DNA of 38,920 nt from Candidatus Gastranaerophilales bacterium (GTDB taxonomy: Bacteria > Cyanobacteriota > Vampirovibrionia > Gastranaerophilales > Gastranaerophilaceae): assembly GCA_944322895.1 (NCBI GenBank), contig CALUQL010000012.1:1-38920 (forward strand). The letters run 5' to 3'. The position numbers and the translations under genes are program-made. The notes beneath the pieces were generated by a model. It searched no databases. It had not been told where the DNA came from and worked only from the letters and a program-made list of their open reading frames with translations. Positions 1-7,915 of this stretch are shown in pieces (the first letter of the stretch is position 1; every line of letters starts with the position of its first letter).

Positions 1-1
1 G

Positions 2-49
2 AAAAATATATTAGTGAGGAAATATGATTATGAAAGGATAAGGAAGTGA
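2..49 (+). CDS. Possible 3' end of an upstream gene (partial)
   Basis: An open frame enters from the left edge and stops at TGA 47-49, overlapping the GTG start of the PHP gene in a GTGA overlap; it would encode a basic tail ending ERIRK. A second frame from position 1 also stays open until TGA 25-27 (ending YISEEI), so which one is the real gene tail cannot be decided from so short a stretch. Confidence 0.25.
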   Translation, partial: KNILVRKYDYERIRK

Positions 50-888
50 AAGTCGATTTACATATCCACACATCTTATTCGGATGGCGCTTTTTCACCCG
101 AAAAAATTGTCGATACCGCTTTAGATGTAGGGCTTGGTGCAATAGCCATTACCGATCACGATAATGTGCTTTCGTACGATATAGCCAGAGAATATGCAAA
201 AGATAAATCTATAGAAATTTTACCTGGTGTTGAAATTAATACAATCTACAAAGGATATGAAGTTCATATTCTTGGATATTTTATGGATTTACATAATAGT
301 GATTTTCAAAAATTAATAAAAAGTCAGCAACAGGCTCGTGTAAAACAAACAAAAGAAATAATAACGCTACTTTCTAAAAAGGAAGGTATAAAAATAACAT
401 ATGATAGTATAACCAAGCAGGTTGCACCAGGCGGCAGTATTGGACGACCTCATATTGCAAAAGCAATAACAAATGCAGGAGGAACTGCAAGTGTTATTGA
501 AGCATACAACAAATACATAAATGACAATTCAAACGTATATGTTCAGCGTAAAACAGTAACTCCTTTTGACGCTGTTGAAGTTATTTATGATGCGGGCGGC
601 ATTCCTGTTTTTGCACATCCTTTTGATGTTGATATTGCTGATCAATTAACTAAAGAAATGATGAATTTTGGACTTAGAGGTTTAGAAGCATACCACAGAA
701 AACATTCCCCAGCTATCATAGAATATTTTTCAACTCTTGCTGAAAAATACGGGCTTATTATTACAGGTGGATCTGATTTCCATGCACCAAATCCTAATAA
801 CGGGAATATTATTATGGGCAAAAATTTTGTTCCTGATTGGATTTATGATGAATTGATGAAAGAAAAAAGAAGAATGGAACTGGCATAG
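46..888 (+). CDS. PHP-domain phosphoesterase (YciV/RNase AM-like)
   Basis: The 280-residue protein is a complete PHP-family metal-dependent phosphoesterase. Metal-ligand motifs are visible in order: HIH at 6-8, the DHD motif at about 37-39, GVE at about 61-63, a His near 74, GRPHIAK near 134-140, AHP near 191 and GSDFH near 243-247. This pattern and length match the YciV/TrpH group, whose studied members hydrolyse 3',5'-nucleoside bisphosphates or trim RNA 5' ends; the exact substrate is inferred from the family. The start is GTG at 46, preceded by an AAGGA Shine-Dalgarno, and an in-frame stop at 31-33 excludes any earlier start. The next gene starts on the last base of its stop codon, suggesting translational coupling. 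Confidence 0.85.
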   Translation: MKVDLHIHTSYSDGAFSPEKIVDTALDVGLGAIAITDHDNVLSYDIAREYAKDKSIEILPGVEINTIYKGYEVHILGYFMDLHNSDFQKLIKSQQQARVKQTKEIITLLSKKEGIKITYDSITKQVAPGGSIGRPHIAKAITNAGGTASVIEAYNKYINDNSNVYVQRKTVTPFDAVEVIYDAGGIPVFAHPFDVDIADQLTKEMMNFGLRGLEAYHRKHSPAIIEYFSTLAEKYGLIITGGSDFHAPNPNNGNIIMGKNFVPDWIYDELMKEKRRMELA

Positions 889-1523
889 TGAAAAATCTTT
901 CTTTTAGTCTATTCAATATTGTTTCTGTAATATTAATTTTAGTAATAATTATATTAATTGTGTTGCCATTTAATTTAATAAATATGGAGCAAGCACAAAG
1001 AATTGCTAAATGGAAATCTGAATATGAACAATTAAATTATTGTTTTTCTTTAGTCAATTTACATGAAGGTTCAATAATTCCTACAGGAGAAGAAGCTGGT
1101 AAATTAATTTCAGAAGAATATATTTTAGAAAGATTTAAGCCTTATTTTAATTTAGTTGAAATAGACTTACGTCAATTAAAAAAATATAGTTACAGAAAAA
1201 TGAATGGTGGTTTAGTATCCAAAGAAAGTCAGTTCTATTTTGATAAATTTATAGTAGATAAAGATGGTACAATCCTTTCTGTAAGAAAAAATGAACATGA
1301 AATAATAAGTGATAATCAACCTTTATTTTTTATGTTTGTAGATATTAATGGTGTAGAAAAACCTAATAGAATTGGTCGTGATATTTTCTTTTTGAATATA
1401 TATAAAAGCAATATTTCTGCTCTTGGAAATGGACGAAAACGAACAAAACTGAAATCCAACTGTTCTCCAATTGGGTCTGGTTTATATTGTAGTGAATATT
1501 ATTTATTAGGAGGTAAATTCTAA
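888..1523 (+). CDS. Degenerate prepilin-like membrane-anchored protein
   Basis: This 211-residue protein has one N-terminal hydrophobic helix (about residues 8-30) followed by a soluble domain. Near the C-terminus are an FVDINGVEKPNRIGRDIFF segment and paired cysteines before a YYLLGGKF tail, a pattern I associate with type IV pilin/pseudopilin-like proteins. The N-terminus, however, lacks the canonical G-F-T-L-x-E prepilin peptidase site: SFSLFN is found where xFTLxE is expected, with Asn in place of the conserved Glu. It may therefore be an unprocessed membrane-anchored relative or a minor pseudopilin. The start is GTG at 888-890, overlapping the upstream TAG by one base. No other pilus gene lies nearby. 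Family assignment is an inference from motifs. Confidence 0.6.
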   Translation: MKNLSFSLFNIVSVILILVIIILIVLPFNLINMEQAQRIAKWKSEYEQLNYCFSLVNLHEGSIIPTGEEAGKLISEEYILERFKPYFNLVEIDLRQLKKYSYRKMNGGLVSKESQFYFDKFIVDKDGTILSVRKNEHEIISDNQPLFFMFVDINGVEKPNRIGRDIFFLNIYKSNISALGNGRKRTKLKSNCSPIGSGLYCSEYYLLGGKF

Positions 1524-1581
1524 GATTGAGAAAAAGACATGTTCATGATAATTTATGAAAATCATTTTAATAATTCAAATA

Positions 1582-1610
1582 TATAATGGAAATTTAAGTT
1601 AATTAAGGAG
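1582..1610 (+). promoter_or_regulatory. Putative -10 element and Shine-Dalgarno of ppdK
   Basis: A perfect TATAAT lies at 1582-1587 and AAGGAG at 1605-1610, six bases before the ppdK ATG. No convincing -35 is found 16-18 bases upstream of the TATAAT, so the promoter call is weak; the ribosome binding site is clear. Confidence 0.35.
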
Positions 1611-1616
1611 AAGAGA

Positions 1617-4265
1617 ATGACAGAGAAACGAGTATGGTTATTCAAAGAGGGTAATTCTTCAATGAGGAACCTTTTAGGCGGAAAAGGTGCTAACTTGGCC
1701 GAAATGACAAATTTAGGCTTACCTGTTCCTCCGGGTTTAACAATTACAACTGAAACTTGTATGGAATATATAAACAACGGCAATAAAATGCCTGAAGGCT
1801 TAATGGATGATGTTAAAGCAAAATTAGCTGAAGTTGAAGTTCAAGCAGGTAAAAAATTTGGTGATAAAACAAATCCGTTATTAGTTTCTGTTCGTTCAGG
1901 TGCAAGAGTTTCTATGCCAGGTATGATGGAAACAATATTAAACTTAGGTTTAAATGATGAAACTGTTGAAGCAATGGTTAAATTAACAAACAACCCAAGA
2001 TTTTGTTATGACAGCTATCGCCGTTTTTTAACAATGTTTGGTTCTGTAGCTTGGGAAATGGACAGACAAAAATATTTTGAATCTGAAGTTGAAAAAGTAA
2101 AAGAACGTGAAGGTGTAAAATCTGATACTGAAGTTTCTGCAGAAGGTTGGAAGTCTTTAATTCCGATATACAAAAAGGTTATAAAAGAAGTTACAGGTAA
2201 AGATTTCCCTCAAGACCCATATGTTCAATTACAAGAAGCAATCGAAGCAGTTTTTCGTTCTTGGAATATTCCACGTGCCGTTGCATACAGAAATATGAAT
2301 AAAATTGATCATAACTTCGGAACTGCAGTTAATGTTCAAACAATGGTATTTGGTAATATGGGTGATGATTGTGCAACAGGTGTATCATTTACTCGTAACC
2401 CTGCAACTGGTGAAAATAAATTCTATGGAGAATATTTAACAAATGCCCAAGGTGAAGACGTTGTAGCAGGTATAAGAACTCCTAAACCGATTGCAGAATT
2501 AGAAACAGAAATGCCTGAATTATATAAACAATATGTTGATATAGCTAAAAAACTTGAACTTGGATATAAAGACGTTCAAGATATGGAATTTACAATTGAA
2601 AAAGGTAAATTATATATTCTTCAAACAAGAAACGGTAAAAGAACTGCAGCTGCAGCAGTAAAAATAGCTGTTGATATGTGTGAAGAAGGTATTATAACAA
2701 AAGAAAGAGCTATTCAATTAGTTGATCCTTATACAGTAAATCAAATATTATTACCTTGTTTCGATGCTAAAGCAATGGCTGAAGCAGTTAAAATAGCAAC
2801 AGGTGTAAATGCATCCCCTGGTGCTGCAGTAGGAAAAATAGTCTTTGATACGGAAGAAGCAGCAGCTCGTGGCGAAGCAGGCGAAAAAGTAATTTTAGTT
2901 CGTGTTGAAACTTGTCCGGATGATATTCATGGTATGGCAGTTTCTCAAGGTGTATTAACATTGCGCGGCGGAGCTACTTCTCACGCAGCAGTAGTTGCAA
3001 AAGGTATGGGAAAACCTTGTGTTTCAGGCTGTGAAGATATTAAAATTGACCTTGCAAATGAAACATTAACAGGTGCTAATGGTGTTGTTTATAAGAAAGA
3101 CGACATTATCTCTTTAGATGGTGGTAAGGGTATCGTAATGGCTGGTGCTGTAAAATTAGTTGAAGCAAAAATAGACGACAACTGGAATAAATTCTTTACT
3201 TGGGTAAACGAAATTAAAAAATTACATGTTGAAGCAAATGCAGATACTCCAAAAGATATTGAAAATGCGTTAAAATTCGGAGCTGAAGGCGTAGGTCTTT
3301 GCAGAACAGAACATATGTTCATGGATCCTGATAGACTTCCCTGGGTACAAAAAATGATTATTGCAGGAACACCTGAAGCAAGAAAAGAAGCTTTAGATAA
3401 ACTTCTTCCAATGCAATATGATGATTTCTATGCTATGTTTAAAGCATTAGGCGATAAACCTTTAACAGTACGTCTTTTAGATCCGCCACTTCATGAGTTT
3501 TTACCATCTAAAGAAGATTTAATTGCAGAAGTTGCAACATTAAAAGCTTTAGGTAAGGATGCAAAAGAAAAAGAAGAACTTCTTCACGTTGTAGAAGGAC
3601 TTTCAGAATCAAATCCTATGATGGGATTGAGAGGATGCCGTTTAGGTTTAACATATCCTGAAATCAATGAAATGCAAGTAAGAGCTATTTTCGAAGCTTG
3701 CTGTGATTTGAAAAAAGAAGGATATGCAGTTCAACCTTGGGTTATGATTCCTTTAATTGGTCATGTTAATGAACTTAAAGTTGCTAAAGAAATATTAGTT
3801 CGTGTAGCAAAAGATGTTATGGCTGAAAAAGGAGTTGAAGTTGACTATAAGTTTGGTACTATGATTGAAATTCCTCGTGCTGCTTTAACTGCTGATGAAA
3901 TTGCAGAACACGCTGAATTCTTCTCTTTTGGTACTAATGACCTTACTCAAATGACATTTGGTTACTCAAGAGACGATGCTGAAGGTAAGTTCTTAAACAG
4001 ATATGTTGAACAAAAAATTCTTCCATCTAATCCGTTTGCTACATTAGATACAAATGGTGTAGGACAGTTGATTGAAATGTCTATGGAAAAAGGTAAGAAA
4101 GTTAATCCGAAACTTGTTGGCGGTGTTTGCGGTGAACACGGTGGTGATCCTGATAGTGTTAAATTCTGCAACAAAATCGGTTTAGATTATGTTTCTTGTT
4201 CTCCATTCAGAATTCCACAAGCGAGATTAGCAGCTGCTCAGGCAGTAATCGAACAAAAAGCATAG
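1617..4265 (+). CDS. ppdK: Pyruvate, phosphate dikinase
   Basis: This 882-residue enzyme interconverts pyruvate, ATP and phosphate with PEP, AMP and pyrophosphate in the cytoplasm. The N-terminal nucleotide-binding domain begins with KEGNSSMRNLLGGKGANLAE. The swivelling phosphohistidine domain carries GGATSHAAVVAKGMGKPC with the phospho-acceptor His456. The C-terminal PEP/pyruvate TIM barrel shows RGCRLGLTYPE, MIEIPRAAL, SFGTNDLTQMTFGYSRDDA and GVCGEHGGDP with catalytic Cys838. Length and motif order match full-length bacterial PPDK, not PEP synthase. It is a single-gene unit: an AAGGAG precedes the start and a strong terminator follows. In fermentative bacteria the enzyme often runs towards ATP formation or supplies PEP; the direction here is not readable from sequence. 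Confidence 0.98.
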   Translation: MTEKRVWLFKEGNSSMRNLLGGKGANLAEMTNLGLPVPPGLTITTETCMEYINNGNKMPEGLMDDVKAKLAEVEVQAGKKFGDKTNPLLVSVRSGARVSMPGMMETILNLGLNDETVEAMVKLTNNPRFCYDSYRRFLTMFGSVAWEMDRQKYFESEVEKVKEREGVKSDTEVSAEGWKSLIPIYKKVIKEVTGKDFPQDPYVQLQEAIEAVFRSWNIPRAVAYRNMNKIDHNFGTAVNVQTMVFGNMGDDCATGVSFTRNPATGENKFYGEYLTNAQGEDVVAGIRTPKPIAELETEMPELYKQYVDIAKKLELGYKDVQDMEFTIEKGKLYILQTRNGKRTAAAAVKIAVDMCEEGIITKERAIQLVDPYTVNQILLPCFDAKAMAEAVKIATGVNASPGAAVGKIVFDTEEAAARGEAGEKVILVRVETCPDDIHGMAVSQGVLTLRGGATSHAAVVAKGMGKPCVSGCEDIKIDLANETLTGANGVVYKKDDIISLDGGKGIVMAGAVKLVEAKIDDNWNKFFTWVNEIKKLHVEANADTPKDIENALKFGAEGVGLCRTEHMFMDPDRLPWVQKMIIAGTPEARKEALDKLLPMQYDDFYAMFKALGDKPLTVRLLDPPLHEFLPSKEDLIAEVATLKALGKDAKEKEELLHVVEGLSESNPMMGLRGCRLGLTYPEINEMQVRAIFEACCDLKKEGYAVQPWVMIPLIGHVNELKVAKEILVRVAKDVMAEKGVEVDYKFGTMIEIPRAALTADEIAEHAEFFSFGTNDLTQMTFGYSRDDAEGKFLNRYVEQKILPSNPFATLDTNGVGQLIEMSMEKGKKVNPKLVGGVCGEHGGDPDSVKFCNKIGLDYVSCSPFRIPQARLAAAQAVIEQKA

Positions 4266-4281
4266 TTTGTAGAACTAAAAT

Positions 4282-4314
4282 AAAAAGGAGTGATAATAAA
4301 TCACTCCTTTTTTT
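4282..4314 (+). terminator. Rho-independent terminator after ppdK
   Basis: A 12-bp perfect stem pairs 4282-4293 (AAAAAGGAGTGA) with 4301-4312 around a 7-base loop, and the T-run continues to 4314. It lies 16 bases after the ppdK stop codon. Confidence 0.92.
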
Positions 4315-4362
4315 AATAATTAAACTTACTTAACATGAAACATATATTACAAGTATTCCTTG

Positions 4363-4391
4363 TTGACTTTGGAATATGTACAAGGTAAACT
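4363..4391 (+). promoter_or_regulatory. Putative promoter of rplU-rpmA
   Basis: TTGACT at 4363-4368 (5 of 6 matches to a sigma-70 -35) is followed after 17 bases by TAAACT at 4386-4391 (4 of 6). Near-consensus CATAAT (4399-4404) and TATAGT (4405-4410) lie just downstream, so the exact -10 is uncertain. Confidence 0.45.
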
Positions 4392-4440
4392 TTTATTCAT
4401 AATGTATAGTAGTGTAAACTATTGTACAAGTGTGTAGATA

Positions 4441-4476
4441 GGCATGTCGTTAATAAATGCGAAAGCTACGACAGCC
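4441..4476 (+). promoter_or_regulatory. Candidate structured 5' leader of rplU
   Basis: GGC (4441-4443) and TGTCGT (4445-4450) pair with ACGACA (4468-4473) and GCC (4474-4476), with a single bulged A at 4444. The interior holds a small GC-GAAA-GC element. The hairpin ends eight bases before the AAAGGA Shine-Dalgarno of rplU (4484-4489), the position expected of a ribosomal-protein leader that could control translation. I do not recognise it as a named RNA family; autoregulation by L21 is inference. Confidence 0.45.
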
Positions 4477-4497
4477 TCAAGTGAAAGGAATAAAGAA

Positions 4498-4836
4498 ATG
4501 TTCGCAATTATTGAAACAGGCGGAAAACAATATCAAGTTACTGAAGGTCGTTATGTTGATATTGAATTACTTGAAAATGAAGCAGACTCTAAAGTTGTTT
4601 TTGAAAACATCATTATGCTTGTTAACGGTAAAAAATCAAAAGTTGGTCAACCATATGTTAAAAATGCAAGCGTAGAAGGTACTGTAGTTAAACATGATAG
4701 AACTAAAAAAGTTTTAGTTTATAAACAAAGAGCAAAAAAAGGCTACAGAAGAAAAAATGGCCACAGACAAAACTTTACAAGAGTTATGATTAATAAAATA
4801 AGAACATCTGCTAAGAAAGATGCTGCAGAAGAATAA
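4498..4836 (+). CDS. rplU: 50S ribosomal protein L21
   Basis: The 112-residue protein starts MFAIIETGGKQYQV, the classical L21 N-terminus, and contains the conserved KKGYRRKNGHRQ rRNA-binding segment towards the C-terminus. It is a structural protein of the large subunit. The frame is open upstream to an ATG at 4444, but that extension (MSLINAKATTAS...) has no counterpart in L21 and overlaps the predicted leader hairpin. The ATG at 4498 follows AAAGGA with an 8-base gap, so I chose it. rpmA lies 46 bases downstream; the adjacent rplU-rpmA order is conserved across bacteria. Confidence 0.97.
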   Translation: MFAIIETGGKQYQVTEGRYVDIELLENEADSKVVFENIIMLVNGKKSKVGQPYVKNASVEGTVVKHDRTKKVLVYKQRAKKGYRRKNGHRQNFTRVMINKIRTSAKKDAAEE

Positions 4837-4882
4837 AAAACATAACGAGTATTAATTTAGAAATAACTAAGGAGAATATAAA

Positions 4883-5137
4883 ATGGCACATAAGAAAGGT
4901 GTCGGATCGAGTAAAAACGGTCGTGACAGTGAAAGTAAGCGATTAGGCGTAAAAAAATTCGGCGGAGAAGCTGTTACTACAGGTAATATTATTGTTCGTC
5001 AAAAAGGTACAAAAATTCATCCGGGTAACAATGTAGGTATGGGTAAAGATTATACTCTATTTGCATTGATTGATGGTGTTGTAAAATTTGAACCACATAG
5101 ACGTGATAGAAAACAAGTTAGTGTTTACGCTGAATAG
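4883..5137 (+). CDS. rpmA: 50S ribosomal protein L27
   Basis: The 84-residue protein reads [20 protein letters not shown] at its start, then [32 protein letters not shown], a typical full-length L27. Its flexible N-terminus reaches towards the peptidyl transferase centre. The start MAHKKG has no cleavable extension of the kind processed by the Prp protease in Firmicutes, an argument against a firmicute source. It has a good Shine-Dalgarno (AAGGAG), is probably co-transcribed with rplU, and is followed by a strong terminator. Confidence 0.97.
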   Translation: MAHKKGVGSSKNGRDSESKRLGVKKFGGEAVTTGNIIVRQKGTKIHPGNNVGMGKDYTLFALIDGVVKFEPHRRDRKQVSVYAE

Positions 5138-5150
5138 TTAAATTATTAAT

Positions 5151-5190
5151 AAGAAAAAGAACAACTTATTTAGGTTGTTCTTTTTCTTTT
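5151..5190 (+). terminator. Rho-independent terminator after rpmA
   Basis: A 15-bp perfect stem pairs 5151-5165 (AAGAAAAAGAACAAC) with 5174-5188 around an 8-base loop. The descending arm is itself T-rich. Confidence 0.92.
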
Positions 5191-5211
5191 ATCAACAAAT
5201 GGAGATATACA

Positions 5212-6240
5212 ATGAATAGTCTTGGGTGTTCTTTTTTAGAATCCGGTATAAATTTTGATTTAAATATGGTATCTGACTGCTGTATTTCACATAATGACGG
5301 AAGAGGATTGCCAATTCTTATAGAAAATTATCATGGAGAAGCTATTGATTGGGAAAAATTATTTGATACAAAAGCAAAAAGAATTGCTTGCCAAAAAGAA
5401 CAAACAATATACGACTGTGAAGGTTGTTATCATTTAACCGAGTTCAAATTTTCAGATGAGAGAAAAATATCTGATTTCCATTTTTCACATTGCAGGTTAT
5501 GCAACGCAAGATGCATTTATTGTAGTGATGAATACAGCGGTGATAACAAGAACTATAACACATATCCTATAATCAAAGATTTAATTGAAAAAGGTTACTA
5601 TAAATCAGGCGGAGAAGCTACCTTTCAAGGCGGGGAACCTACTCTTATGCATAATTTTGAAGAATTGGTTCATTTGTTTATAGAAAACGGAACAAAAGTA
5701 AGAATACATTCAAGCGGAATTAAGTATAGTCCGATTATTGAAGATGCCTTAAAACAAGATAAAGGTTCGGTTGTTATCTCATTAGATTCAGCCACCTCAA
5801 AAACTTATAAAACCATAAAACAAGTTGACTGTTTTAATAAAGTATGTGAAACAATTAGAAATTATTCTAAAGCAAATAGTGATAATGTTATTGTTAAATA
5901 TATTATTATTCCGGGAGTAAATGATAATATATTTGAAATAAATAAATTTTTCAAACTAATGAAAAGCTATGGAATTAAAACTATTGCAATGGATTTAGAA
6001 GTACAATATGCAAGAAAATATAACAATAAAGATATTTCTAATCATATCTTTTTACTTGCTGATTATTTTGAAGAACTGGCAAAAAAATATAGTTTTAATC
6101 TTCTTACTTATAGTTTTATCTCATATGTATTACAAAATAGAAAAATAAAAAAGTCTTTACTTATCAAAAATAATTTTCTTTATACTTTATATGTATGTAC
6201 ACAAAATGATAAGAAAAAGAATATAATATACAGAAGATAA
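5212..6240 (+). CDS. Radical SAM protein of unknown substrate
   Basis: The 342-residue protein carries the radical SAM iron-sulfur motif CNARCIYC (C97, C101, C104) and a GGEPT SAM-binding motif at about 140-144. Additional cysteines lie before the core (C23, C24, C60, C69, C72), and the segment DCCISHNDGRGLPILIENY near the start resembles an SPASM-like auxiliary element displaced to the N-terminus. This suggests an extra cluster or a metal site, which is inference. The C-terminal 60 residues are rich in Lys, Asn and Tyr and look divergent. The ATG at 5212 follows GGAG with 7-base spacing. No peptide precursor or partner dehydrogenase lies next to it; the neighbours are rpmA (behind a terminator) and an unrecognised 189-aa protein. 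The substrate cannot be named. Confidence 0.75.
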   Translation: MNSLGCSFLESGINFDLNMVSDCCISHNDGRGLPILIENYHGEAIDWEKLFDTKAKRIACQKEQTIYDCEGCYHLTEFKFSDERKISDFHFSHCRLCNARCIYCSDEYSGDNKNYNTYPIIKDLIEKGYYKSGGEATFQGGEPTLMHNFEELVHLFIENGTKVRIHSSGIKYSPIIEDALKQDKGSVVISLDSATSKTYKTIKQVDCFNKVCETIRNYSKANSDNVIVKYIIIPGVNDNIFEINKFFKLMKSYGIKTIAMDLEVQYARKYNNKDISNHIFLLADYFEELAKKYSFNLLTYSFISYVLQNRKIKKSLLIKNNFLYTLYVCTQNDKKKNIIYRR

Positions 6241-6276
6241 TATGTTTGTAAAATCATGTTAACTTCATTACAACAG

Positions 6277-6305
6277 TTGACATGGTTTGATATAAAATAT
6301 AAAAT
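6277..6305 (+). promoter_or_regulatory. Putative sigma-70 promoter for the 189-aa gene
   Basis: A perfect TTGACA at 6277-6282 is separated by 17 bases from TAAAAT at 6300-6305 (5 of 6). The implied 5' untranslated region is about 110 bases and contains AGAGAAA (6351-6357) complementary to TTTCTCT (6381-6387). Confidence 0.6.
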
Positions 6306-6424
6306 ATGTTACTACCCAAGTGGTTTAGGAAACTATAAGCTAGCAATATCAGAGAAAATAAATAAAGAATAAATATAAAATTTCTCTTTCTGTTATAAGA
6401 GTATGTAAGGTATAAATTTAATAT

Positions 6425-6994
6425 ATGATAGATACAATTATAAAAAATGATAATAAGCATAAATTATCAGTTGAAGATTTATTAAATGAAGTTTATTTAC
6501 TACCGAAGTGGGAAAAAATAAAAACTTTTTCTCTAACTCAAAAAAGATTTTTATTTGGTATAAAATCATTTAATGTTAACGTTTTCAGAAAATTTTCATC
6601 AAAAAATCAATTAGAAAAATACTCTATTAGAACTGATGATGAAAAAATTCTTGCAAATATGGATTTAAAAGTATATAAAGACAGTGTATATATAATAAAT
6701 CTGAATTTAGAATCCCATATCAATTTTGAACCATTAATTGATAAGATGTTTCAAATTGCAATTGAGAAAGCTTTGTATAATACCAGTGATAAGAAGGTTG
6801 TTTTTAATCTTACATCAGGTATGTTAATAAAAAATAAAATAAGAAAAATATTAATTGCAGATGAATTCAAACAAGAGGAAAACCAAAGCAGTTATGAAAA
6901 AGATATGTTTGGTGAAACATTTTTCATTGATATAGATAATAGTTCTGTTTGGATGAAAAAAATCAAGCAAATGCCTATTCTTATTAATAAATAA
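6425..6994 (+). CDS. Unrecognised 189-residue protein
   Basis: I do not recognise this protein with confidence. It is soluble, Lys- and Asn-rich, without signal peptide or membrane segment. The middle alternates strand-like and helix-like stretches (VYIINLNLES, then a helix through FQIAIEKALYN, then KKVVFNLTSG), which recalls a divergent GNAT-type acyltransferase fold, but the acetyl-CoA loop (Q/R-x-x-G-x-G/A) is not visible. The ATG at 6425 lacks a good Shine-Dalgarno at normal distance (AAGG is 14 bases away). A near-consensus promoter lies upstream. It sits between the radical SAM gene and a sigma factor gene on the same strand, with about 100 bases to the latter. Confidence 0.55.
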   Translation: MIDTIIKNDNKHKLSVEDLLNEVYLLPKWEKIKTFSLTQKRFLFGIKSFNVNVFRKFSSKNQLEKYSIRTDDEKILANMDLKVYKDSVYIINLNLESHINFEPLIDKMFQIAIEKALYNTSDKKVVFNLTSGMLIKNKIRKILIADEFKQEENQSSYEKDMFGETFFIDIDNSSVWMKKIKQMPILINK

Positions 6995-7095
6995 TTTAAT
7001 TTTTTTCGAAACTTCATATATATATATGATTTGATAATTGTGCAGTCTTACTACAATTGATATAGCATAATTATGATTTATACTTCGAGAAAATA

Positions 7096-7914
7096 ATGAG
7101 CGATAATATTGAATACAATTCATATAACAATATAAAACGATTATCTGATACAGAATTAGAGAATCTCTGGATGGAATATCTTGCTGACAGGACAAATAAA
7201 AAGCTAAGAGATTTAATTATCGTACAATATATTTATCTTACAAAATATGTTATAGGCAGAATAAAACTAAATCTTCCGCCAAACTTTGCAATAGAAGATA
7301 TAACAAGTTTCGGAGTTGAAGGGTTAATTGATGCAATAGAAAAATTTTCTCCGGATAAAGGTGCTCATTTTGAAACTTATGCCATTATGAGAATAAGAGG
7401 TACTATAATAGATAAAATTCGTTCTCAGGATTGGCTTCCAAGAAGCATGCGCAAGAGAATAAAAGATGTGAAGACTACCAGTGAAGATTTAAAACAGAAA
7501 CTGGGAAGAACTCCGACCACGCAAGAAATTGCTGATGCTTTAGGAATTGAAAAAGAGAAAGTTGTATCTATAATGGCTGAAGATACATCTGTCGGCTCTT
7601 TGTATGATAAAAAATACTCAGGTGACGAAGGAATTGAGTTAATAGATACTATTGAAGACACAAATTCTGTTAATCCGCTTGAAAAATTAGAAGAAAAAGA
7701 TGTTAAGAATGAACTTCAAGCTGCTTTAAAGAAATTACCGGAACGTGAACGTATGGTAATGGTTCTTTACTATCATGAGAATATGACATTAAAGGAAATA
7801 GGGGCTAATATTGACGTATCTGAATCTAGGGTATGTCAAATTCATGCTCAAGCTATTATGAAATTGAGAAATATTCTTAATGAAAATCGTACAGAAAGAA
7901 GTATAAAAAAATAG
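7096..7914 (+). CDS. FliA/WhiG-family RNA polymerase sigma factor
   Basis: The 272-residue protein is a group 3 sigma-70 factor. Region 2 (about residues 35-120) contains DITSFGVEGLIDAIEKFSPD and the FliA/WhiG signature FETYAIMRIRGTIIDKIR followed by DWLPRSMR. Region 3 covers about 122-165, and region 4 (about 205-262) has a helix-turn-helix, MTLKEIGANIDVSESRVCQIHAQA. Sigma-28 type factors usually direct flagellar, chemotaxis or developmental regulons; no flagellar gene is in this window, although a chemosensory cluster lies about 16 kb away. Its target promoters and any anti-sigma factor are unknown. No strong Shine-Dalgarno precedes the ATG. It ends two bases before the convergent csaB gene. 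Confidence 0.9.
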   Translation: MSDNIEYNSYNNIKRLSDTELENLWMEYLADRTNKKLRDLIIVQYIYLTKYVIGRIKLNLPPNFAIEDITSFGVEGLIDAIEKFSPDKGAHFETYAIMRIRGTIIDKIRSQDWLPRSMRKRIKDVKTTSEDLKQKLGRTPTTQEIADALGIEKEKVVSIMAEDTSVGSLYDKKYSGDEGIELIDTIEDTNSVNPLEKLEEKDVKNELQAALKKLPERERMVMVLYYHENMTLKEIGANIDVSESRVCQIHAQAIMKLRNILNENRTERSIKK

Positions 7915-7915
7915 A

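Noticed and set aside
4441-4476. Cyclic-di-GMP (GEMM) riboswitch before rplU
   Set aside because: A GCGAAAGC element and nearby GCC recall GEMM fragments, but the conserved GGCAAACC and ACGCAAAGCC blocks are absent and the gene context does not fit.
4444-4497. N-terminal extension of L21 (start at 4444)
   Set aside because: The L21 family starts at MFAIIETGGKQY; the extension overlaps a leader hairpin, and the ATG at 4498 has its own Shine-Dalgarno.
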